Made by a program: the position numbers and the translations under genes. The notes below the pieces were generated by a model. That model searched no databases. It worked only from the letters and a program-made list of their open reading frames with translations, and was not told where the DNA came from. DNA of 64,000 nt from Quillaja saponaria (lineage: Eukaryota > Streptophyta > Magnoliopsida > Fabales > Quillajaceae): contig CM055606.1 of NCBI GenBank assembly GCA_029379385.1, positions 1,736,001 through 1,800,000 of the forward strand, in the 5' to 3' direction. Below, one piece after another: positions 1 to 11,418 of the stretch; position 1 is the first letter of the stretch, and the number at the start of each line of letters is the position of its first letter.

Positions 1-1275
1 ATTTGACTTGAGACATCATAGTTATCTTGTATGTACGTCATTATACTTTGATACTATTTCTGATTCTATAAATGAGTCACCTAAGAAGTAGTGATTGGGT
101 ATAATCACTTGCATATGGAGGTATGTGAATGTGCAATAAAAGATCTATTACTCTTAGTAGAAAAAAGAGAATGTCCTATGTAGTCTATAAAAGATTTAAC
201 TTAAAGTTTATGGTCATGGCTGGGTGGATATTAGAATATGAGTTTCTAATTTTCCCAATGAAGTTATAATATTAAGATTAGACACATATGATTAAATTTA
301 GGGTTTGACATTATTTCCATACCCAAATAGATTTAATCGGGACATTGCATGATAGAAGGATTGAATTGCATGATAACTATTAACATAAAGGTTCAAAAGA
401 TTAACAGCCATATTCATACTATTATGGGTAGTCATCATGTGCTGCTATGCACTAATCTTGACTTGTAGGAAAACCCTGATAATTAATTAATTATCTATAG
501 ATGATTAATTAATTAATCTTAATTATAGGGTGAATTAAAAAGAGTTTTAATTTAAATAATTAGAATGAGTTCTAATTTAATTGGACAGGGTCCATTAATA
601 AATATGTAAAAGTTACATGCCTACTACCATCAATAGTTTGAACCTAATGGGTTACAAACAAAATGACGATATTCAACTAAGGAGAGTTTTGGGGTAATCA
701 TGTAATTATTATAGTTTGTTAGACATTAGATTTAATTATGATTAAATCATAATGTTAGCATAATCTCTAATGTGTTAGGATTGTCCAATACATAAGGAGG
801 TGGTTAGTCTTTATAAAAGATAGGACTTAACAAACTAAATAAAAACATAAGAGAAAAATAATTGTACGCACTGTATAGAGAGCCAAAAATCCATCAGATG
901 AATTTTAGGCTCATGAGAGTTTCTAAATTACAAGAGAGATTCGGTAACTTGTGCTAGCACACAAGGAATCCCTTAATAACCCATTTCATCTTCAAGCATG
1001 AAGATCCTTAGTTGGATTCGTTCGTGTGGATACATTTAGAGACAGGACACTTGTGTCGTTGCTGTGCTCTTGATGAATCAACCAAGGAGTGAACGCCGAT
1101 CAAGAATACGACGAAAGAATTAAAAGCCTCGGAGGTACATTGTTCTCTACTTGTTTAATTGTTAAACTATAATTAGGATCTTTCATATATCATAAGGTGA
1201 TTTCAGGTTAAAGGAATCAAAATTTTTAAATTACATTGCGCATATGATTGTTATATTTTACACTGATTCCTAACA
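1..1275. mobile_element. LTR-like sequence running in from the left edge
   Basis: No gene is visible here. The block ends in CCTAACA at 1275, so its reverse strand begins TGTTAGGAA, a usual start for plant LTRs. It contains a TATA-like CTTTATAAAAGATAGG near 812 and stretches such as the GGAGGTACAT motif near 1130 that I associate with plant LTR ends. The left boundary, partner LTR and any internal region lie outside the window, so family and orientation are not certain. A comparably organised block occurs at 58278-59397. This is inference from layout, not from a database match. Confidence 0.4.
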
Positions 1276-1558
1276 CACTTTTCATTGAAATACACCTAAA
1301 TTTTATGTTTTACATTTTTCTCTTTAAAAAAAATAAAAAAATTTAGGCATGCGTGTGGACACAATGAGAATGCTAAATAATATATGCCAAAACCCCCGCA
1401 TAGGTGATTTTTGAAAAAAAAAAAATTAAATCAAATCAAATCATCACTTTAAATTAGTCTTCTTTTTCTTTCTTTTTATATAAATTAGAGGTAAACAAAA
1501 AAATAGTATAAGTTGCACAAATTGAATTATAATGGTAAAATAAATTTTGAATAATCAT

Positions 1559-1982
1559 TGTTAGATTTGGAGTTGTCTGGATCTTTTGATGGAGAAGTTC
1601 ACACCTGACCGAGTTAGAGAAAATATGAATGAGCTGAAAAATGGCATGAGGTTGAGCTGTGAATAAATGTGGGTAAACTGTAAGCTGAAATAAGCTGAAG
1701 TCCCTGAAAAACAAACAAAAATCAAAGGTCAGGGATGTCCTTGACAATCTTCTAAAATTTAAGTCAGAGCTCACTCAGCGATATATGATATAAGTAGAAA
1801 AAATGTTCTTGTTCAACTTAGATCTCTATACATAGTTGTAGAACGGGCATTTATGATTTTTCTATTATTATGATATGAGCAGTCACAACGATCATCATAT
1901 CATTTAGGATCATATTTGTCTGAGACTACTTACATTATTGGTCAGTTATGTACCATTGGATAGATTATCTCCTATATTAACA
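1559..1982 (-). repeat. LTR, 3' LTR of the minus-strand element, copy 1
   Basis: It starts TGTTAG and ends TTAACA. It aligns along its length with 4187-4677 and with the two LTRs of copy 2 (7963-8392 and 10551-10983). Inside it is a conserved stretch around GATCTCTATACATAGTTG, probably the core promoter region. Confidence 0.85.
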
Positions 1983-2539
1983 CTTGCTTATAAAAAACCA
2001 GTGCATGTATTCACAGACTCAAATGAATCTCAAGTTAAACATATATATATATAAATAGGTAAATAAATAAATTATTGTATTATTACTATTATTTTAATTG
2101 ATTAATTTTTTTAAAATTGATGGGTCCGCCATTGGGAGCTCTCCCCTGGGTGAAGTCTTACCACTGATTTTTTTATTTTTATTTTATGGAGCCCACCTTA
2201 GACATCTCACCCATTAGAAAGTGCGCGAGATAAGCCATTGGTTTGGCGTCCCCACTTCCTTTTCTCTTTTCTCTTTTCTCTCACTCTCTCTCTTTTTTTT
2301 CTTTTTCTTTTTATATTGGGTAGAGTCCACATTAGGCATCTCACCTTAGGCACTTGGCCTTTTAGGCGTCCCCCCTTCTTTTCCTCTTTTTCTCTTTTTT
2401 TTTTTTTTTGGCCAATCTTGTCCTTGGACGAGTTAATAATAATTTTTTTTTTTTGGTGGACGAGCTCAATTATTTTTTAGCCAAGCTTATCTTTATAATT
2501 TTTTTTTTTTTTAGGCGAGCTCAATAAGTGGCCGAGCTC

Positions 2540-2995
2540 ATGGTGGCCTAAACTTCAGGTGTGCACGGTGCTAAGATAAACTCGAGCTCGTGGTAGGCCT
2601 AGCTTACTCTATGCCAGCTCTTGGCTTTGTGAGCACTTAGCTAAACTTTTAGGAGCTCTTTGGCTCCGTGAGTTCTTAATTCAATTCTAGGCGAGGTCAA
2701 TTTTAAGCAAGCTCTTAGCTCAATTGTTAGGCGAGCTCTTAGCTCAATTCTATGTGAACTCTTAGCTCTCTGAGCTTTTAGCTCAATTTTAAGTGAGCTC
2801 TTAGCTCAACCTTTTGGAGCTCTTGGCTCTTTGAGCTCTTAGATCAATTTTAGGTTAGCTCTTAGCTCTTAATCCGAGCTCTACGTTCTTAATTGAAGCT
2901 CTTAGCTCTTTGGTTGAGCTATTGGCTCTTTGGTGAGCTATTGGCTTTAGGATGAGCTCTTAGCCCCGAGATGAGCTCTTAGGTCTAGGATGAGG
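2540..2995 (-). repeat. GAGCTC/AGCTCTTAGCTC-rich imperfect tandem repeat, copy 1
   Basis: This tract is built from degenerate 10-25 bp units around GAGCTC and TTAGCTC, with dozens of AGCT cores. It lies downstream of gag in the element's own direction and is repeated in copy 2 at about 8930-9360. It could be a decayed repeat-coding tail of gag or a structured non-coding spacer; no open frame survives. Poly-T and TTTTCTC tracts lie next to it at about 2265-2510. Confidence 0.75.
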
Positions 2996-2999
2996 AATA

Positions 3000-4023
3000 T
3001 TTGGAAAGGAATTGAAGTTTTATTTGATAACATAAAGAAAATGGTTCAAGCTACTGATAATATTGTCTGCGATGCTGTACGTTCTATGTGTGTGGTAGTA
3101 TTTTTCCTTCCTTGTTCATCAGTTTATAGGTCACAGGACAACCTTGGATAGTCCTTTTTCCCTTCATGTCGACTTGGAAAATCAGGTGAAGTAGCCTATT
3201 GTTTATTCAAGTTATATGTTGTCATTAATGCTCGTTCTATCTCTTTTGCATTCATAAACTCCTCAGCACGCTTTATAAGTTCTTCTAGATCAACATGTGT
3301 GTGTTTATTTAGATCATACTAGAAGGGGAGATTTTCTCAAACTTGCTCTTAGTATCGTGATTATAATATGTGGACTTGCATCTCCTACCTCAAGGATCCC
3401 ATTGTTGAATCGTGACATAAATTCTTTTAAAGATTCGTTATCCCCTGCTTTATTCTCAAGAGATTATTGGCATCCTTTTTTTGTATCCTATTTGTAATTA
3501 AATGCCTCTGGAAGGACTGTTACAAGCTCATCAAAAATTTGACAGAATTATGGGAAAGGTGAGTAAACCACAATCTAGCCTTGTCTTTGAGCACTGTTGC
3601 AAATGCCCTGCACATGACTTGATTTGGGACTCAATGAAGCAACATGAGTGATTTAAAATTGGTGATAAAGTGATCTAGATCTATCGATCCATTATATTGT
3701 TTGGATGTTAGGATTTTCAATTAGGTAGGTACCTGGAAGGAAATCACGTTCACGGTAAAAGGATGGCGTATTGTACCATTAGAAGTAAAAGGAAGGTGTT
3801 CTTGTAGCCGAGGTTGCAGATGATCATCTTTGTCGAGCTCAATACGCTTATGATCATTGAGGAACGCACTTCGGGCTCGAGCTATTCTATACCCATCTTG
3901 GTTCTCGTTTTGTGTTACATTGGCATCTGTCCTTCTCAGATCCCCTTCGTCACTGTTGTCTTGTGGCTGATGTTGTGGAGCTATATTTATCTTGGTAGAT
4001 AAAGCTTGGACGACTGACATCAA
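3000..4023 (-). pseudogene. Retrotransposon gag fragment, Ty3/gypsy type (copy 1)
   Basis: The best open piece is 3721-4023 on the minus strand, 100 codons, rich in Asn, Gln, Asp and Arg like the N-terminal part of plant gag. Beyond its stop, other minus frames keep gag-like strings: AFATVLKDKARLWFTHL, then ESLKEFMSRFN, then VDLEELIKRAEEFMNAKE. These match the capsid region of Metaviridae gag in the usual order (AF..LKG.A..WF..L; ESL..F..RFN; a late helix). Several frameshifts and stops separate them, so no functional Gag can be made. A matching decayed copy occupies about 9370-10383. Confidence 0.8.
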
Positions 4024-4186
4024 TGTTTCGAATTGTTGTTAGGTGATTGGTATGTCAGGTTTTATCGTGGATGGTTGGGATGTCATAGGTATAACTGTTT
4101 AACTAGTTTGGTTATTTTATGATTCACGTATTGTTTGTTAATTTTCCATGGAGGTAAAGGGTTAGTGTTCCCACAGACAGTGCCAA

Positions 4187-4677
4187 TGTTAGATCTGGAG
4201 GTGTCCGGATCTTTTGATGAAAGAGTTCACAACTGAGCAAGCTAGAGAAAATATGAACGAGCTGAAAGGTGGCATGAGGTTGAGTTGTGAATAATTGTGG
4301 GTAAGCTGCTGTAAGGTGAAATGAGCTGAGACCCTTGAAAAACAAAAATAAATCAGAGGTCAGGGTTGTCTCTGAAAATTCTTCGATGTTTAAGTCAGAG
4401 TTTACTCAGTAGTAATATATGAAATAAGAAGAAAAAAGGTTATTGTGTCTACTTGCACAACTTGGATCTCTATATATAGTTATAGAATGGACAATTATAA
4501 TTTTTTAATCATTAAGATATATAAGGTCACAATAGTTACCACATTATTTAAAATCATATTTATTTGTGACCATTTATACACAATAGTTATCATATTATTT
4601 AAAGTCGTATTTATTTGAGACCGTTTATATTATTGGTCGGATATATATCAGTAGATCGATTCTCCCATCTATTAACG
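4187..4677 (-). repeat. LTR, 5' LTR of the minus-strand element, copy 1, with internal duplication
   Basis: This LTR is 491 bp against 424-433 bp for the other three. The excess is a local tandem duplication of roughly 55 bp at about 4525-4622, where an ATTATTTAAA..TATTTATTTG..GACC unit occurs twice. Copy 2 has it once at the equivalent place. The right end reads TTAACG rather than TTAACA in both segment copies. Confidence 0.85.
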
Positions 4678-5079
4678 ATGATATAAGCTACAAAATTATA
4701 ATTATTATTTTTCGGTGATGAAAAAAGAGAATATGAACAGCAAAGAAGAAAATTTGGAGCTAGTTAGCGTGAAAATCACGATTTTGAATTTAACAAAAAA
4801 CCCTACTTCCATTCAATTCCTTTCCCTCCAATCTACAATCTAACGTTCCATTTACCAAAACATAAGCACCGTCGATCACATTCCCATAATCGGAGAAGGA
4901 TAAAAAGCAAAATGTGGGACCCACAAATACGCATCTGAAAAAACTTTTCATTATAATTTTAATATTTTATTTTCAAGTCCGGAATATAAGTAGTCCCTCA
5001 CAGTCACAGCAGGAGGGACAACGCCTACATTCTGATTTGTGAGAGGGCTAGGGGTTTGTTTTTGTCGTTTCTAATTTCT

Positions 5080-5097
5080 AGGGTTAGGGTTTGGGTT
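5080..5097 (+). promoter_or_regulatory. Telo-box-like motif upstream of the cold-shock gene
   Basis: The leader contains CTAGGGTTAGGGTTTGGG just before the start codon. Its reverse strand holds AAACCCTAA, the plant telo-box often found near the start of genes for translation and RNA-binding proteins. In copy 2 the same place reads GGGTTAGGTTTGGG, one G shorter, so that box is broken. Confidence 0.5.
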
Positions 5098-5110
5098 CTC
5101 TCTGAAGAAA

Positions 5111-5587
5111 ATGAGTTCGAAAGTGAGTGGTAAGGTGAAGTGGTTCAATGATCAGAAGGGTTTTGGGTTCATAACCCCTGATGATGGCAGTGAAGATCTG
5201 TTCGTTCATCAGTCATCGATCCGATCCGAGGGTTTTCGTAGCCTCGGTGAAGGCGAATCTGTTGAATTTTTGATTGAATCTGACTCTAGTGGTCGTGCTA
5301 AGGCCGTTGATGTCACTGGCCCAGATGGGGCTGCTGTTCAGGGAAGCCGCCGTGGTGGAGGCGGTGGTGGAGGAGGTGGAAGCTTCGGAGGAGGCGGTGG
5401 CAGAGGTGGACGCGATTTTGGGGGATATGGTGCTGGTGGAGGATATGGAAGTGGTGGAGGCGGTGGAAGAGGTGGTAGAGGGGGTGGTGGTGGGTATGGA
5501 GGTGGTGGTTATGGAGGAGGAGGCGGCGGAGGTGGGGCTTGTTATAAGTGTGGCGAGTCTGGGCATTTGGCTAGGGACTGCTTCTAG
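5111..5587 (+). CDS. GRP2: Cold-shock-domain glycine-rich RNA-binding protein, C-terminally truncated
   Basis: This 158-residue protein has a cold-shock domain at about residues 5-70, with RNP1 KGFGFI (16-21) and RNP2 LFVHQ (30-34). A Gly/Arg/Tyr-rich linker (80-142) and one CCHC zinc knuckle follow (C144, C147, H152, C157). Plant CSDP/GRP2 proteins bind single-stranded RNA and DNA, act as RNA chaperones in cold and stress, and sit in nucleus and cytoplasm. They usually carry two or more knuckles. Here TAG at 5585 ends the frame right after the first knuckle. The same frame continues with Gly-rich codons and a second, damaged knuckle in which the second Cys is Phe and the His is gone. The stop probably arose by CAG to TAG. 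The start codon follows a normal leader. Gene or allele loss cannot be told from sequence alone. Confidence 0.85.
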   Translation: MSSKVSGKVKWFNDQKGFGFITPDDGSEDLFVHQSSIRSEGFRSLGEGESVEFLIESDSSGRAKAVDVTGPDGAAVQGSRRGGGGGGGGGSFGGGGGRGGRDFGGYGAGGGYGSGGGGGRGGRGGGGGYGGGGYGGGGGGGGACYKCGESGHLARDCF

Positions 5588-6100
5588 GGGGGTGGCGGTG
5601 GAAGGTACAATGGTGGAGGCGGTTATGGTGGTGGAAAATGCTACAACTTTGGGGAGTCTGGGTTTTCCTTCCATCTGCTCTGTAACCCAAATCTGCTTGC
5701 CTTATGTTTTGTTGGTTATCTTTTTTTTATTTTAGTTTCTAGGTCGAATTTGATAATGGTGATGCTGGTTTTGCCGTTTTTGCTTTGAGTTGCTTTCCTA
5801 GTGGTTTTTCTGAAAGTAGTAATGTGGAATTGGGGGCTTGGTATGTTACAGAGTACAGTAGACGGAATGGTGAGGAATTGAATGTTTTGAAACTTTGTAC
5901 TATGCAAGTGTTAATACACATAAATACAGTTCTGTTTTGGCTCTGTAATCTGATTCCTTTTCATTTTCCTGTTATTGATTTTTTTAATGTTTAACAGATG
6001 GTTCTGCGTTTTTTATTTTCTGGTTATATTGAACAAATTGATTGGTTGGCATGTGTGTGTTTGTTATTTGATTGGGGGGTGTCATACACATCCCTGACTT

Positions 6101-7693
6101 TCTCCTCCTTGAATCTTTACCAACTAATAAAAGTCTCATAGAATAATCATTATTATGTTTTGTTTAATCAGAATTAGCACTTCAGTTTAAATAATTAAAA
6201 GATAAAAATAAATAAATGTTAAAGTATTTAAAATTAGACACCCCACTCATTGTTTTTTATTAAATCTTGTCATGAATGTATTTTCTTTTCTTTTCTTTTT
6301 ATTGTCCTTCAATTGCTCATCAAGGTTGCATTACAAATTAGAGAAAAAACAACTTGAGGGAATTAAACTCAATTGCTCAACAATTTTTTTTAACTTTTTG
6401 TGTTTATTATTTAAACTCAAGTGCTAACTATGGTTAAAATAAACAGAGTAAGGAATATTTCTTAAGACTTTAATTAATGGGTGAAGATTCAAGAGAGGAA
6501 GATGTCAAATTTTCTCAAAGTTTGGGATTGAGTGTCATTTTACTAAACTTTCAAGAGAGGTAACTCTAATTTATCCCTTTTTTTTAATATCTACCAATGA
6601 GAGGATATAATGGTTAAGTGTCATTACTAATTACTAATTTTAATTTTTAAGTCTTATTTTGTAATTTATAATTTCAATTGTCAATTTAATTGGGGGTATA
6701 ATTTTTAATTAATTTTGTTATTTAAAATTATATATTTAATCTCAATTAAAAATAAAAAAAATGAATACAAATTAAATTTACTTTCAAATAAATATGAAAA
6801 CTAAATAAAAATAAAATATCTTAATTAATTTATACACAAAACAATTTAGATGTCATTTTAGTAATTTTTACACAAAACAGTTTATCTTATCATGATTTTT
6901 GGATCATCCAAACAAACTGCACTTTTGTGATAACTTCTCTTACGATGACCTAAGACCTTTCTGACCATGGTCTCTGCCTCACTGTCATATCAACCGCACC
7001 CATCATAAACTTGTATATATATATATATTAATCCCATCGCATGGTCAAGATTTTTTTCAATTTGTTAAAACTAGTATAAATATATTTTTTTAATAACTAT
7101 TGTATAAAAGACTAAAAGTTTAAAGAAATTGTAGTTTAAAATAATATTTCATTTTATTAAAAATTATTTAATATAATTGATTGGAGGATAATGAGTTATT
7201 GTAAGAGAAAGTAGGTGAGTGAAAGAAAAAGTTAGTAGTTACTAGAATATTGAAATGTAAAATAGTTTTATTTTTGAAATTGATTAAAAAAATATTTTTA
7301 ATTTTACATCTTGTTCTTTTAAGTAATTATAATTGATAGTTTATAAATTAAATTAATTAACAAAATAATTTTTTTCTTCTAAGAACTATCTATTACCCCC
7401 AACAACTCACATACCAAGTAAAACTCATTCCCCTTTTATGCTAGAAAAAAAATAATCTATTATTTGGATTATGAAACCAACTTAAAATATAAATATCTTC
7501 AATACTGTCAAAAAAAATCTCCTATTTATTTCTTATACAAATGTACCAACTAATTTTATTTTATTTTTTAAATCTAATATAGAAAAAAAGTATAAATTAA
7601 AAACTACCCACTTCTATGTATGTTCCAGTTTCAAAAGAAAAGCTAATTCTCATAACTCTTATAATTATTAATATTTTTTTATAGCACAATTTG
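6101..7693. other. AT-rich spacer between the two duplicated segments
   Basis: No coding exon, RNA gene or clear transposon end is visible. There is a TATATA run at about 7013-7030 and many short A/T tracts. Sequence up to about 6100 is the 3' UTR and intron-like part of the cold-shock gene, including an AG acceptor-like TTTAACAG near 5998. Confidence 0.5.
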
Positions 7694-7962
7694 TTGAAAT
7701 ACACCTAAATTTTATGTTTTACATATTTCTCTTTAAAAAAAATTAAAAAAATTAGGCATGCGTGTGGACATAGTGAGAATGCTAAATAATATATGCCAAG
7801 CCCCGCGGAGGTGATTTTGCAAGAAAAAAATTTTTTTTTAAAATCATCACTTTAAATTGGTCTTCTCTTTCTTTCTTTTTATTTAAATTAGAGGTAAACA
7901 AAAAAATAGTAGTAAGTTGTACAAATTGAATTATAATGGTACAATAAATTTTGAATAATCAT

Positions 7963-10900
7963 TGTTAGATTTGGAGGTGTCCGGATCTTTTTATAGAGAA
8001 GTTCACACCTGACCGAGCTGGAGAAAATATGAATGAGTTGAAAAATGACATGAGGTTGAGCTGTGAATAACTGTGAGTGAGCTGTAAGTTGAAATAATCT
8101 GAGATCTCTGAAAAAAAAATATAAATCAAAGATAAGGGTTATCCCTAAAATCTTCCGAAGTTCAAGTCAGAGCTCAATGATATATGAAATAAGTAGAAAA
8201 AAGGTTCTTGTATCTACTTGCTCAACTTGGATCTCTATATATAGTTGTAGAATGAACACTTATGATTTTTCTATTATTATGATATGAGCAGTCACAAAAG
8301 GTCACCATATCATTTAAGATCGTATTTATTTGAGACTATTTATATTATTGGTTAGTTATGTACCATTGGACAAATTCTCTTATATGTTAACACTTGCCTA
8401 TAAAAAACCAGTGCATGTGTTCACGGACTCAAATGAATCTCAAGTTAAACATATATATAAATAGCTAAAGAAATAAATTATTGTATTATTACAATTATTT
8501 TAATTGATTAATTTTTTTAAAATTGGTGGGTTCGCCTTTAGGACCTCACCCTTGGGTGAAGTCCTACCACTAATTTTTATTTTTTTTAGGTGGAGCCCAC
8601 TTAGACATCTCACCCTTTGGACAGTGCGCGAGATAAGCCCATGGTTTGGCGTCTCCCGCTTCCTTTTCTCTTTTCTTTTTTCTTTTTTTTTATTGGGTAG
8701 AGAATGGGCATCTCACCTTGGGCACTTGACCTTTTGGGCATCCCCCCTCTTTTCCTCTTTTTTTTTTTTTTTTTTGGCCAATCTTGTCCTTGGACGAGCT
8801 CAATAATAATTTTTTTTTTGGTGGTCAAGCTCAAAAATAATTTTATTTATTATTTTTTTTTTTGGCAAAGCCTACCTTTATAATAATTTTTTTTTTTTTT
8901 TTTGGACGAACTCATGGTGGCTTGAACTTAAAGTGTGCAGGGTGCTAAGGTAAACCCGAGCTCGTGGTAGGCCTAGCTCACTCTATGCTAGCTCTTGGCT
9001 TTGTGAGTACTTAGCTCAACTTTTGGGAACTCTTTGGCTCCATCAGTTCTTAATTCAATTCCAGACGAGGTCAATTTTAAGCGAGCTCTTGGTTTTGTCA
9101 GCTCTTAGCTCAATTCTATATGAACTCTTGGCTCTGTGAGCTCAGCTCAATTTTTAAGTGAGCTCTTAGCTCAACCTTTTGGAGCTCTTGGCTCTGTGAG
9201 CTATTAGCTCAATTTTAGGTTAGCTCTTGGCTTTTAATCCAAGCTCTAGGTTCTTAATTGGAGCTTTTGGCTCTTTGGTTGAGCTTTTGGCTCTTTGGTG
9301 AGCTCTTGGCTCTAGGATGAGCTCTTGGCCTCGAGATGAGCTATTGGCTCTAGGATGAGGAATATTTGGAAGAGAACTGAAGTTTTATTTGATAACATAA
9401 AGAAAAGGGTTCAAGCTACTAATGACTGTGTGCGATGCTATTCCATGTGTGTGGTAGTATTTTTCCTTCCTTGTTCATAAGTTTATGGGTCCCAGGACAA
9501 CCTTGGATAGTCACTTTTCCCTTCATGTCAACTGGAAAAATCAAGTGAAGTAGCCCATCATTTGATCAAGTTATATGTTGTCATTTATGCTCGTTTTATC
9601 TCTTCTGCATTCATAAACTCCTCAACACGCTTCATAAGTTCTTCTAGATTAACAATTGTGTGTTTATTTGGATCATACTAGAAGGGAGATTTCCTCAAAC
9701 TTGCTCTTAGTATAGTGATTATAATATGTGGACTTGCATCTCCTACCTCAAGGATCCCATTGTTGAATCGTGTCATAAATTCTTTTAAAGATTTGTTATC
9801 CCCCTGCTTTATTCTCAAGAGATTAGTGGCATTCTTCTTTTACTTCCTATTTGTAATAAAATGCCTCTGGAAGACTGCTACAAGCTCAGCAAAATTTTTG
9901 ACAGAATTATGGAAAAGGTAGGTAAACCACAATCTGGCCTTATTCCAGAGCGCTGCTGCAAATGCCCTGCACATGACTTGATATGGGACTCAATGAAGCA
10001 ACAAGAGTGATTCAAAACTGGTGATAAAGTCATCCAGATCTATCGATCCATTATATTAGTTTGGATGTTGGAATTTTCAATCAGGTAAGGTACCTGGAAG
10101 GAAATCACGTTCTCGGTAAAGGGATAGTGTATTGTACCATTAGAAGTAAAAGGAAAGGTGTTCTTCTAGTCGAGGTTACAGATCATCATCTTTGTCAAGC
10201 TTAACATGCTTATGATTCATTGAGGAAGGACACTTTGGGCACAAGCTGTTCTATACCCATCTTAGTTCTCGTTTTGTGTTATGTTGGCATCTGTCCTTCT
10301 CAGATCCCCTTGGTCACGGTTATCTTGTGGCTGATGTTGTGGAGCTATATTTATCTTGGTAAATAAAGCTTGTGTCACTGACATCAAGGTTTGGAATTGT
10401 TGTTAGGTGATTGATGTGTTAGATTCTGTCATGGATGGTTATGATGGTATAGGTATAATCGTTTGACCAGTTTGGTTATTTGATGATTCACGTACTGTTT
10501 GTTGATTTTTCATGATGGTAAAGGGTCAATGTTCCTATATACAGCGCTAATGTTAGATCTGGTAGTGTCCAAATCTTTTGATGGAAGAGTTTACACTTAA
10601 GCGAGCTAGAAAAAATATGAACAAGCTGAAAGTGGCCTAAGGTTAAGTTGTGAATAACTGTGGGTGAGCTGTAAGCTGAAATGAGCTGAGTATTCCTAAA
10701 AAACAAAAGAAAAAAAAAATCGGGGTTATCCCCAAAAATTTTATGATGCTCAAGTCATAGCTTATTAAATGATATATGAAATAATGAGAAAAAAGATTTT
10801 TGTGTCTACTTGCTCAATTTGGATCTGTATATACAGCTATAGAAGTGATGGTTATAATTTTTTCATTATTATTATATGTATGACCATAATAATTTTCATA

Positions 10901-10983
10901 TCATTTGAGATCGTATTTGTTTGAGACCATATATACTATTGGTCGGACATATATCATTAGACCGATTCTCTCATCTGTTAACG
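7963..10983 (-). mobile_element. Non-autonomous gag-only LTR retrotransposon (copy 2)
   Basis: LTRs lie at 7963-8392 and 10551-10983, the latter starting TGTTAG. The internal part holds the GAGCTC-rich tract at about 8930-9360 and a minus-strand gag remnant at about 9370-10383. The flank before the left LTR is ATCAT (7958-7962) and after the right LTR GTCAT (10984-10988). Copy 1 has ATCAT and ATGAT, so the two copies together reconstruct an ATCAT target duplication. This shows the element moved once and was then copied with its surroundings. Confidence 0.85.
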
Positions 10984-11418
10984 GTCATATAAGCTACAAA
11001 ATTATAATTATTATGTTTTGGTGATGAAAAAAGAGAATATGAACAGCAAAGAACAAATTTTGGAGCTAGTTAGCGTGAAAATCACGATTTTTGATTTTAA
11101 CAAAAGAGACTACTTCCATTCAATTCCTTGCCCCTCCAATCTACAATCCAACGTTCCATTTACCAAAACTAAGCACCGTCGATCACATTCCCATAATCGG
11201 AGAGGATAAAAAGCAAATGTGGGACCCACAAATACGCATCTGAAAAAAACTTTTCATTATAATTTTAATATTTTATTTTCAAGTCCGGAATATAAGTAGT
11301 CCCTCACATTCACAGCAGGAGGGACAACGCCTTCATTGTGATTTGTGAGAGGAGCTTTGGGTTGTTTTGTGTCGTTTTCTAATTTCTAGGGTTAGGTTTG
11401 GGTTCCTCTCTGAAGAAA

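Larger units (their letters stand above)
1559..4677 (-). mobile_element. Non-autonomous gag-only LTR retrotransposon (copy 1)
   Basis: Direct repeats at 1559-1982 and 4187-4677 flank about 2.2 kb. The element reads on the minus strand: just inside the 5' LTR the minus strand is TTGGCACTGTCTGTGGGAA, a one-base variant of the TGGCGCCGTCTGTGGGAA primer-binding region of plant Ty3/gypsy elements. A degraded gag follows. No protease, reverse transcriptase or integrase is seen, so the element needed helpers and resembles the short TR-GAG class described in plants. The flanks ATCAT (1554-1558) and ATGAT (4678-4682) look like a 5-bp target duplication with one mutation. Confidence 0.85.
1285..6100 (+). 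repeat. Segmental tandem duplication, copy 1
   Basis: From TTGAAATACACC at 1285 to about 6100 the sequence is colinear with 7694-12412. The offset is 6409 at the left end and 6315 at the right end, the difference being scattered indels. The unit holds a complete gag-only LTR element and the whole cold-shock gene with its 5' region and 3' UTR. Because both copies share the retrotransposon at the same place, and share the same nonsense codon in the gene, the insertion and the mutation came before the duplication. Confidence 0.95.

Noticed and set aside
2238..2480. Phe/Leu-rich open frame, and its partner at 8504-8806
   Set aside because: It lies in TTTTCTC low-complexity sequence inside the LTR element; no protein family fits.
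5213..5735. Long antisense and shifted open frames over the cold-shock gene (and the same at 11476-12103)
   Set aside because: They arise from the GGT/GGA repeat of the Gly-rich region read in other frames and encode Ser/Thr- or Val/Glu-repeats without any domain.
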